A DNA stretch of 62,000 bases from Branchiostoma floridae (taxonomy: Eukaryota > Chordata > Leptocardii > Amphioxiformes > Branchiostomatidae): contig NC_049979.1 in assembly GCF_000003815.2 (NCBI RefSeq), positions 1,826,327-1,888,326 on the forward strand, given 5' to 3'. Positions 10,201 through 22,200 of the stretch are shown one piece after another; positions within the stretch are counted from its first letter, which is position 1, and every line of letters starts with the position of its first letter. A program made the translations under genes and the position numbers. The notes under the pieces were generated by a model. That model was not told the origin of the DNA, made no database searches, and was given only the letters and a program-made list of their open reading frames with translations.

Positions 10201-13200
10201 CTGTACACCTGCCCAAGATTTCTCATGTTTCTTACCTGTACACCTGCCCAAGATTTCTCATGTTTCTTACCTGTACACCTGCCCAAGATTTCTCATGTTT
10301 CTTACCTGTACACCTGCCCAAGATTCCTTATTGCCTCCACGTACTCAGGGTTGGCCTTGATGACGTTCTCAAAGATCTTGGCAGCTTCCTGGTTGTAGAG
10401 ACAGAATATTCGTGATCTAATCTCAATCTGAACTTGACACTGGATAAACAATTAAGCTTCACAAAATAGTTTAAAATAGCATACTTTATTCCAAACTACA
10501 TGTAGTAAATAGCTAACAACATTGTTAAGCTAAATATGGATCCTACTAAAGTCAAACTTACTCAAAGTCAAATATGTTAAAATACTTCTGTTCAATCATG
10601 TAGATATTTAGCTTAACCCTATCTAGACCAGGCTTTTTTGGGATCCCTGGGACCAAGGGGGGGCTCTTTTGACCCCCCCGTCGTATTTTCAAAACGGCTT
10701 GAGTTACGATCATCAAATTTGAAGGGGATGATGTTCTAGTAGAGTTTTATATTTTCTGTAATTTTGGTATCGTTATGACGTAATATGACGTAATTATGAC
10801 GTCATAATGTCATATTTTGGGCTAAAATCGTCAAAATATTAAATTTCCGCTATACTTAAATGTATTGAGCAAAATGATGACAATAAAGCTTATCTTATTG
10901 GTGTCTAAGTCTGCCAAGTCTTATGTTTCCAATGGCGTCGACACTGACGTCTATGTGACGTCAGAAAATGACGTCATTTGTCCGCCATCTTGGATCGACA
11001 ACCGTGAATTTTCTAAAATACGACTTTTTCCACATATAACCCCAAAACCCAATACAGATGGACTGAAAATGATCAAATGATTGTGTTTTGTAAGAAAATA
11101 AAAGATTTTGACGGTATTTGAGTAAAAATTACATGTATTTATTGTTTAAAATGGCAATGTCCGCCATCTTGGATTTTGACCCATGACGTCATCAAATTAG
11201 CATAAATTATGAATATTTAAATGAAAATATTACTTAAAATTACACAGGATGTTAATGATATTAATAAACAAGTTTGATCTTGCAATTAAACCATGATATC
11301 CCATAATTCAAACTGAAATTAGTAAATTTGGGAAAATATGCCTGTCAGAAACCCGTTGCCATGGCAACACGAAAAATCACAAACTAAAACTTTTTTCGCA
11401 GAATTGTTGCCAACAATATTTTAGGAAAAGTCACCAAGTTTCGTAGTCCTAGCACACGTCGTTCACTAGTTATACGACGTCAAAGTCGACGCGGGCACTT
11501 TTAGCCCCCCCCCTGGTCTAGATAGGGTTAAAACACCTGAGAGAGAAAAAAAATTAGAATTCCTAGGGCAGGGCTTGAAATACTTTTTTCTGCATACCTG
11601 CACTGGTGCAGGTAACATTGAAAATTACCTGCACCAGACAAGTTTTACATTGTTTTTTTTGTACCTCCATCACTCTGAACTTAATAATTATGAATCATAC
11701 TAAAATTGTTCAGGAACCATGCATTGCTATTTCTTGTTTCATACTTTATCAATGCAGCTAATCCATACACACCTACATCATAGGACATTTATGTATAAAA
11801 CCCAGTACATGGACCAGTACAGGTTAGGTACAGGTAGACACCAGAAATACCTGCACAGCTCCAATTTTACCTGCACTGACCTGCATATGCAGGTGGTATT
11901 TCAAGCTCTGTAGTGTCCAAATTTATAGTTTATGAATCTTATCTTATCTGAAGTGATTTCGGAAGACATTGTCCTCACCCTTAAAGCCCCTCGGTGGAAG
12001 ACAGCCAGGCCAAGGAAGTGTAAAACGTTTGGCTGGTTGCTGTCCTTCTCCAGAGATTTCTTAAAGTCTGCCTGGGCTGACGTGTAGTGCTGTAAAGGGT
12101 CGAGAAGAATGAATGAATGAATTTTATTGCTCAATAATCGTACAGGGTACAATGTATGGCAATTAATAACAACTAATAGCTATACAGACAATAGTACTAA
12201 GAGGCTACATACAAAGCAACAACAAAACTTTATCAATAACAGTACAGTTATGTATGATTAATCTGGTCTCGCATTTGGAATACATTATAAAGAAACTGGC
12301 CTACGTAGACGGATATATGAGATGAACATGAGAGCAATACATGGAAAATATCGCTTTCTGTACCAGCAAGAGAGATGTGTGTGTTGGTTCTAATATTCTT
12401 AAACAATGTTTCTCTCTCTTTACTGTAGGTAGGACATCTCATAACATTGAAGTGAAAATCAACACCGGAGGCATCATGGTAGGTCTAGATGATGCGTGAT
12501 GGCAAAATTGCGATTGGAAAGTAAAAAGACATTTGGCATTTGAATAGTTAGAGATAAGAGATAAGAAAGAACTCTGGTTGGCTCCAGGTCACATGGTTCT
12601 TGGTAGCAAGTTCAAACAGGCATTTGGAAGTTTATTCATTTGAACTTTACCATGTACACAATGGTGGGGAGGCAAAAACAGGTGAACACCTTTACTAGTT
12701 GCCTGTAGTTTCATCTCATTAACACTGCTTCTGGGAAATACTAGTATTTGACACCTGAAGCTATCAATGCCGTAAGCATTAAACATTTGAATGGGGACGA
12801 GCGCCAGTCTTTGGTCTATAGGGGAACAAGCAGAGGAGAAAATAGGGTGGACACCAGGCTAAAAGGCCTATCTCTGAGCCCCTCCCACCTCTGTTGAAAC
12901 ATGGAAATCTAAAATTGAAACAGGAAACAAAACGTTTTTTTTTTCTTAGGCCTAATTGTGATGGACAGTTAGGGTTAAATGCAACTATGGGGTATTTGGG
13001 AATCTGAGAGCCATGGGCTGCTGTGCCTCTCAGTCCTCACCTTCAAACGACAGTTGTTAAAACACCTACACAACTGATTCACACGGCTCTATGACACAGA
13101 CGCCCCCCCATGCACCTGGACTTCGTCTTGCTCCTGTTCTACATGCTTCCCACAATGACACATTAATCGAACCCCAATTTCATTTTGTACTTTGTATTCA

Positions 13201-16200
13201 AGTCTTATCTATTGTGCATTATGTATATAAGTTATATTTTGTTACCAATTATTATTGTATATACCATTTTGTATCTTATTATTTACTTGAATGTGTATTT
13301 TGTTTCTTTCGGGGAGATTGCAGAGGTGACCCGTCACCTGTTTTGTCCTACCCTCCATATATGGAGATATGGAAATTTCAATAAAGCCTCAACAATTTTA
13401 TTTGGTGTTTCTCGGATTTTTTCAGAAAAAAATTGGGTCAGTCGGTCGAAAAAAAAATTTAAAAAAAGTCGGGTGTAGGAGAGATCGGACAGGAAAATCT
13501 AAACTTTCAACATTTAGGGTGTCCCTGGTAGCAAAGTCTGCAGTTTGAAGAAAAATGATAAACGTACTGTCCAAAATAGGCGCGTACAGCTACTGGAATT
13601 TGAGGACCACAGTTAATTTGAGAAAGGAGAGTCAGAGAAATTTTGTCAACACGAGGTGTGGCCATAAATTTTGAAAGTTTTTGTTTCGAAGGGCCGGGAA
13701 ATCCGAGAAACAACAAATAAAATTGGTGTGGCCTAAACAAACAAATAAACAAACTGACCTCCCGTAGGAAGTTGAGGGTGCCCCTCCTGAAGAAGCGTCT
13801 GGCCGTTGGTTCTAAGTTGATGGCGATATCCAGATCCACGATGGCGTCTCTGCCTCTTCCAATGGGGGACAAGATCTACAAGTACAACAACAACAACAAA
13901 TTTGTCAATAGGACAGCTCAGGGTTGTAGCCAGCACCAGTCCTTCCGTCCGTTGACAGAATTTTGCAGCTGGGGACGGAAAAAAAATTTGCCCATTCCGT
14001 CCTCTGTGAGCAAAATTAAACCCTCAAAATGCAGGAAATAGTGTTTCAGAGGGTCTAGATTTCAAAATTTTCCTTGGAATATGCCCCCAGACCCCCCTAG
14101 CAACGCTGCACCAAAGCCATTCAAAATCGAGGGGACGGAAAATGATTTCTGGCTGGATACAACCCTGGGACAGCTCCAAGTAAGATAAAGCCTGGTCAAA
14201 GTCCTGCAATTGAGAATTTATTTTGAGAAGATAAGCAATGGAGATTATAAAGAACCCAACACCCTTATGGATAGGTAGGGGTTTAACCACAGGTACCAGT
14301 CATTTCAATGGCGTGGGTTCGCATCCCACCGCTGCCACCAAATCTAGCGAGTGGCATTCTCCTATGCAGAGGGACCACAGTCGTGTCAAAACGCCTTGTG
14401 TTTACCTCTGGTATCTTGTGCACTCAGACCAGTTAGGGACCGCCCTACTTATAAATATTAATGAGCTTGCCCTTATATGGGCAGTCAGCTGTTGGGGATC
14501 GGGCGTAGAAGGATGGAGACATGTAATACGTAACATGATTGGCTGATAGCTTCCCAGCGGCCTTTGCGAGACAGCTTGAGACAACAAAAAGCCCAAGAAA
14601 AGCCTATTCTCTGATTGGTTGACAGCTGGTTTGTGGCGAAAATCATAATAACCACTGATAGGGCATGAGATAGCAGGGCCCCATAGGCTAATGCCGTTGG
14701 GAACCGGGCGTTAGGAGGATGGCGAGTGGCCGAGCTAGGGTAACACAGACAGGAGGTCCGGACACATTGGATCACACTCTAGAACTGACTCGACCACGAG
14801 GGCCGGTCGCCTTTATCGTAATTCCTAGCTTAAGTAAACCAGATGGGCCGGGACCCCCATACGTGGTGGGCTGGTCCTCACACAGTTCAGTCTTACGTAG
14901 CTCGTACTTTATATACACAACTGGCGTGTTATACCTTTGATCTGTTTACCAGTTTCGTAAAACGACCCCCCCCCCCAAAAAAAGACGACAAAAGATTGCC
15001 TCCTCACCTCCGCTCTTCTCTCGTAGCTCTCGGCCAGTTTTCTGTCCAGCTCGATGGCTTTGGTGAAGTCTGCCAGCGCCAGTTCTGCATTGATCTTATA
15101 CTGGGGGGAGGGCAACAGGGAAGGATCAGGAAACGTAGCCAAATAGATTACTACAGGAAACTATGTGTAAAGGTAGATGATACCAGAGATACTTCAAACA
15201 GCATCTAGAAAAAAATTCTGAAAGCAAGTTGCCCAATACGTATTGAGGGTCTGCATGGGGAATTCAGAAGAGCCCCCAATGTACCATGATAAAATCAAGG
15301 AACAATAACAACATGGAAGACAATGTTAGTTTCCTATGTTAATTTCAGTGTCTTTCATTGTATGTTTATGTATGTGTCCAGGGGCACCGGAAAAGCAGGC
15401 AGCAGCCTGAGAGTGTTTTCCCTAAAAAAATAAATTAAAATGAAATGAAATTGCTCTAAATCTGGCCACCTCGGTATGTATAATGTGGATAGGAGTTTAA
15501 GACAGCTTTCCCTACAAATAAGGGGAAAAAAAATGGCTGCCTACACCTTAAGGAAAAGGGGTATGCAGGCCCTCAATACTGGGATGACATAGGCTTTAAA
15601 AAGCATTTAATGCAGATATGCAAGACCCTGTCCTAACACTGCGATAATACTGTAAATCCTGAAATGTTTGCTGCCGTTTTATTTTTGCGGTTTTTGTTAA
15701 TGGCCTCTCCACCGTAACACCACAAATACGCATCAATTATAACTGTACTGCGCACTACAGACTTGTTTCAACTGCAAAAAATTCATTTTGCTCGTACCTC
15801 GAAATTACGTCCCTGTGAAAAATAAATGAATTCACAGTTAACAAATTCCATATGATATTCATTCATTATATATGTATACAGGCTAGTTGTCTGTAAACAC
15901 TGCAGGACAGCTCCATTGAATATGTATTTAGATTTGGCTATACCTACATGTACATGTAAGCTCTTTTCATATTGTTACAGTTTTAGTACAGTACAATATA
16001 TTGCTGTATGTAATATTTCTGACATTAGTGAGTTCACACTCACTCACTCACTATCCAGTTGCTTATGCTTATCCAGTGAACTGTGTTATTTCTATACCAC
16101 ATCTTTGATTCATTTTATAACACTATCTTTATTACACAGGGCTCGAAATACTTTTTTCTGTCTACCTGCACTGGTGCAGGTAGCTTTTGAAATTACCTGC

Positions 16201-19200
16201 ACCAGAGAAATTTTACCTGCACCATTCAAAAATAATCAAAAAGTAGATAAAACAACCCACACTTGATACACATATTTACTACCTTCTTTACTGTAACAAA
16301 ATAGGTATACCGGTATTTATGGATTTTATTATGAAAAATCACACTGGAAGCTGTTCATTTGACATCTTTATTATTTATTGCTGCATCTCTTTTTTGCAGA
16401 ATGACAATCAGTACAGCAAAGAAAATCTACTTTACAATAATACATGGTGCATAACCTGGTGCAGGTTAGGTGCAGGTAGACATCAGAAATACCTGCACAG
16501 CAAAAAAATCCCCTGCACTAACGTGCATATGCAGGTAGTATTTCGAGCCCTGTTACATAAGAATTATGATAATATGGAAGAAAAGATAAACCCTTACGTA
16601 CCTGCAAACCTTTCCGAGCGTACGCCGACCCTCGTCCATGATACGCTGCTATAACATCAGGGTGATCCTACAAGAGTCGAAGAAGGAAGTGAGAATGTCC
16701 ACAAGTTCTTTCATGCAAAATAAGAAACTAAACACAACATGATTGTATAGCCTCGATACCAGACCCAGCCCAATCTTAAAAATATCTATCATTTATCTAT
16801 CCCTACACGATAGATATTTTTGAGATCGGGATGGGGTCTGGTATCCAGGCTAATGATTGTATAATCAATTTCTTCCTCACTTCCTAAAGAATTTGTGCTA
16901 GGAAGAACTTCTGAGGGATGACAAAATAATTATAAGAATCCCAGTTCAAGTAGAGACTTCAAGAGAAGGCTCAAGCTTTAGTAATGCTACCTAAAGAATA
17001 AGAGATCATAGTGGATCCATCTGCAGCTTAGAATCCCTTCCAGAACTTTCGTTATGTCCAATTTCTAATGTGTTGGAAATTCTAGTTCAACACTGACCCA
17101 GAATGACTTTCTTTTAACATCACAGGTGAACTTTCAACTGAAGACTACAAGATCATTTAAGAAAGTTGCTGACTAAGTAGGCATGTACAAGGACATTGTG
17201 AGTACATTGCAGATAATCTTTGATTTACACATGTATTGAACTCTAAAACACATTAGTAGCATCTTCTGGACACTTTAGGCATGTTACATGTAATAATGTT
17301 ACATGGGACTAACTAACTAACTAACTAACATGTAATAAAATCTAAGTTTAAGCAACTATACAATTACAAGAGACTGATAAAAGCCATGCACAATTGAGAC
17401 ATGTCCTGCACTTACCTTTAGAAAGGCTGAGAAATGCTGTATGGACTCATCCGGGGACCCAGTGTTCGCAAGCACGATACCAAAAGCTGGAAACAAGAAA
17501 AATCATTTCAGAGGCTTAGCAGCATCCAGTCATTTATCAAAAATAAATTATTATTAATCTATTCAAATGAATCAAAGTCAAACCTGGCTGGATCACTACA
17601 TGTATCTGGCACAGGCAACCAACTCAAGTCACAAGCCAGATTAAAACTGTGTTGTCAATTTTTACATATCAATCATCCATCTTTCCTAGGTCCTTCCTTA
17701 GCTGTATTCATAAACCCAACCTAGCCTTCTATCCATGCTATTCTAGATCCAGTCCATTATTTGGGAGGGAAGCTCTCACAGGTACTAGTACCTTCCTTGC
17801 CAAAATGTCTGGCACCAGTTCATAGAGAGAGATTGGCATTAAAACATTTGTGTACAATATACGCGAGAGCTCTGATCTACACAGTTCTCTGTAACAGGCA
17901 TTGAGAAATTTGATCCCAGTTTGCCCGCTGTGGGTGTGGCTCTGGGATTGATCTGTTTGTAACAATAGAACAATGCCTCATTCCCTATCAGTATCATGTT
18001 ACTTCATCTATATGATGATCATGACTTCAGTCATAATGGAGATGGGTGGGGCTTTGGAATTGGTCTGTTTACACTGAGTAATGTGTAGTAACAATATCCC
18101 ATTTGCCATCGCATTAACTAAATCTGCAGTATGATCATGGTGTAGTAGGTGTAGTAGCTACCAAGCACCACTTCTAACTGGATCATCTCCTAACTCAACA
18201 ACTCGTCAGGACCACTCAAAAGCTCTTCATGCGCCACTTCCACCTCTTGGGACTGTCCAAGTGATTTACAATCATAGCTCCATGTTGACTTCTATTGATA
18301 CACACTAGGGGTGGGTACCGGTATAGAACATTCAGGTCCAGGTCCGGTTCAGGTCCAAAGGATCAGGTCCAGGTCCGGACCTGAACCTGGACCTCATTCA
18401 GTATGTGAAAACTTATGAATGCAAAATACAAAGAACAATGGTCCATTCTGCTACAAAGAAATCTGTTTGGTGGAGTATTTGAGTCAAACTGGCGTTTTAA
18501 AATCCTACAAGGTTAACTGCCACTATACGATTGACTGTAAAACTTGGTAGAGATTACAATATACTGTACTCTACTTCGCTCTTGTTATTTTCTTCAATTC
18601 ATTTTCTAATGGGTCTAAGATCCGGTCCACCATCCGTTCCACCGAATTTTTACAGGTCCGTTTTTTCTGGACCAGTCCAATATGAAAAAACGGTGTACCG
18701 GTACCCAGCCCTAATAGTAATACACACCAAAGTTGTGTATCTGCCAACATTTCAGTTACTGACCTCAGCTACCTTTTACAGAGCACCAGGGACTTGTCTA
18801 CCACTTGCCACTCTTTGTGAATCAGTGGCAGATATAGAGCTTTTAACTGTTCAGCAAAAACTCAGTAAAACGTATAGTAAGGTTATTTACCAAACTGATA
18901 AAACTGTTCATAAATGACTTAAACTACCTCTTCAGAAAGATGTTTTTTTTTTATAATAGCCATTCAAATGTTACAAAGTTTGCTTTAAGCTCTTGATACA
19001 CAAGATGCTTTCAATAGTACCTACCTGTGCTTAAGTGCAACTAATAATGTGATACATATAGTATGTGGCAATCAAGGTCTTGTGTTCAGTGTTGTTGTTC
19101 TAGAATCTAGAGGTTCTGGGTTGGAATCTCTTGAGTGGCAGGCCCCAATGTTCCACCATTGGGAAAGGCACTTCACATCTATTTCCTCTTTTAAAAGTTT

Positions 19201-22200
19201 TATTTTTTTCTTTACATCGTTATCATATTATTATTAGCTGTGTTTGAGGAGAGCCACACCCTGAGCATTTTGTGTCCCCTGCACTTATGGAAAGTGTCCC
19301 CTGCACTTATCGAAAAGACTAGGAATCCATCCGGGTTTAAGAGGATCAAACCTTACAATCTAGTCTCACACAGCTTGTTAACTGTACGAAACTTGTGAAG
19401 GTGGTTTACCCTCAGTTATGTGAAACAAAAAAGCTGTACCTATTTCTGCATCCAGCTGTGAGTCCCCAGAGCTGACCAGGGGCACCAGTCCCTTGTCCAA
19501 CAGCACGGCAGCATACTCCTGTACACACAGAGGCACAAATTGTAACACAAAAGTTTTAACAAATATTTTAACCACATACACAAATATCTAGGTGCACTGG
19601 TGCATCCAGTCAAAAATTAGCTAGTCTGAAATTCAGCCTTCATAGCTTTGGGCCGCTCCAAACAGATAGATATTGTACTAACGTTATAGTGTGAATTAGT
19701 GGTGTAACGGATTGGAATAGAGTTGCTTCATCTCATTACGTAGAAAAGTGCCCAAAGAGTTGACTTTGATAACTGAAGTTCTACAACCCTGACTTGGGCT
19801 AATATTGCTTAGGTTGGGCTTAAGATAAAAATGTTGTGTTTCCTGTTTCAGTCCTGAAAAAAATAGGGTCGGTAGGTAGGGATATACTTTTTATAAGAAT
19901 TTTCTTGTAATTCTTTTAGGGCTGGCCAAAACTCCAGTGAGACATATTACAATACAGTTGAACAAAGTAAAATGAAATGCATGAGGACGCTAATCATCTT
20001 TCATTGTCCAACTTGAATGTTGTGAATAAAAGATACATCTATCCTTCATTAGATAGGACAATCAGTACTCTTACTTTAATATGAAGCAGGCTGAATAAAA
20101 CTTCTAACTGAAAGCTATGTGACCCCACTGCCCACTGGAAAAAAGTCTAGGGTCGGCAGGTTTTTCTAGGGTAGGTAGGGAAACAGGAAACACAACATTT
20201 TTCCCTAGGCCCTGCCATTTAAACCAGAAACCCCAGGAGAATGTACAGACTCACCCTGAGCATGCTGGCTGCCGGGGACTCCTGGTCGCGCTGGCAGGTG
20301 TCCTGGGTCGCGCCATTCTTCCCCAGGAGGGAGCACAGGCCGGATATGGTGGACAAGCTGCCTTGTTCTGGACAGGAAATAGGATGGAGAATCTCAGCAT
20401 CTATATTATAGTACAGTCGGAACATTATTGAAGTTTATTTTTGTTTCCTATAGGCCTTTCAAGTATTTGTCTTCCTTTCCTTTGCATATCAATTTATACT
20501 ATTTTGTGGTTAAAATTTGCTGATCAACAGATCCCTGTCACTGACAAGCTAATGGATGCTACAAATATACCTGTTCCTCTTATAGAGCAACATTCTACCA
20601 AAGGAAGGCAACCACAACTTATTGAGATCTTGTCATCACAAGCCATGTACATAAGTAGCATGTTTAATCATGCTGTATATATATATGTAACAACAAGGAG
20701 AAAGATGAAATGTCTATCTTATGATAAATACATAAATAATTACCTGGATGTCTAACCTTCATCAACTTACATACTTTACTAAGGTTCAAATTGTGAGGTT
20801 CTTAAGGCCTAGGAAAAAAAATGTTGTGTTTCCTGTTTCAGTCCTGAAAAAATTAGGGTCGGTAGGTAGGGATTATCTTTTTTTTTTCTTGTATCTTTTT
20901 TTAGGCTGGCCAAAATTCTAGTGATACATATTTACAATACAGTTGAACAAAGTAAACTGAAATGTATGATGACACTTGTCTTTCAATGTCAAACTTTAAT
21001 TTTGTGCATGTTAGATACATTTATCCTTCATTAGATGGGACAAGCAGTGTTTTACTTCAATAGGAAGCAGGCCAAATAAAAATTCTAACTGGAAGCTATG
21101 TGACTCCACTGCCCACCCCCAAAAAAAGTCTAGGGTCGGCAGGTTTTTTTAGGGTAGGTAGGGAAACAGGAAACACAACATTTTTTTCCAAGGCCTTCAT
21201 TGTAGATCAGGACAGTGTTATGAACACCTGTGGGCAGGTGTGAACAAAGCGTACAGGTGTAAGCACTGCTGAAACACCTGTACAGTTCCTTAAAACCATC
21301 CCAACATCCCAGAACTCCACAGGAAGACCTCTGGTTACTCGAGCTCTGTTGTGACAACGTCGTGTCGGCAAAACAGACGACTTACACCCTGCAATTTGGA
21401 CAACAGGATTTCCTGAAACTGATCGCACTAGTGATATGTCATCTTTCAACAACCCCGCCTTTCAGACTGTTGACAGTACGACTGAGACCAAGTAACAATG
21501 CAAAACTTGCTGTTATCTCCTTTACTCTTCACACAAGGCTTGTTGTCAAAGTCTCTTGTATCACAAAGGCTGGTTGACCAAGTTTGAACAAATCTTCAGA
21601 TGTGACAGCTTTAAGAACAGCAATGACACATACATTGAAGAGAAGATGGACATAGGAGCTACCAAAGATTGGAGAAAATGGAGATCTCTTGTGAATAAAG
21701 GAGGCAAATAAAATCGTTACCATGACAACATGACACAGTACTCATGTGTCGCATACATGTTGTCATCATCGATGGTATTAAATAACGTCATGCTGTGTGT
21801 TATGTTAGCCAAACTTGGGGTTTCTAAAAAGGCTCATACCCTGATGATGTTGTTTGACTTAAGAAGAGAATAACTGATAGATACTCTTTCCAAGCAGATG
21901 TTGGTGGGGAATCATGCTCCCTGTTTTCTATCTGTGGCATCAAACATTGGTGGGGTGTGCCATCGGACAGAAAACGGGACATACGATAAGAAGATCAAAA
22001 TCTTCCCCATCAACCTCTGCTTGGAGAGTAAGTCAGAGCCACCTGTATGGACATATCTGAACACAGCTGTTTACGTAACAGCAAACTTTTCACCATTCAA
22101 TTTGTTTGTATTTACATTGCGGTGTATCTGTCAGTGGATCAGAATAAAATGTTGCATATCTAGCTAGATGTAAGTCATTTCTCTCCCTGTGTTGTTTGTA

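Noticed and set aside
7950-10305. CRISPR array
   Set aside because: Repeats are directly adjacent variants of a splice junction with no unique spacers, in an animal intron.
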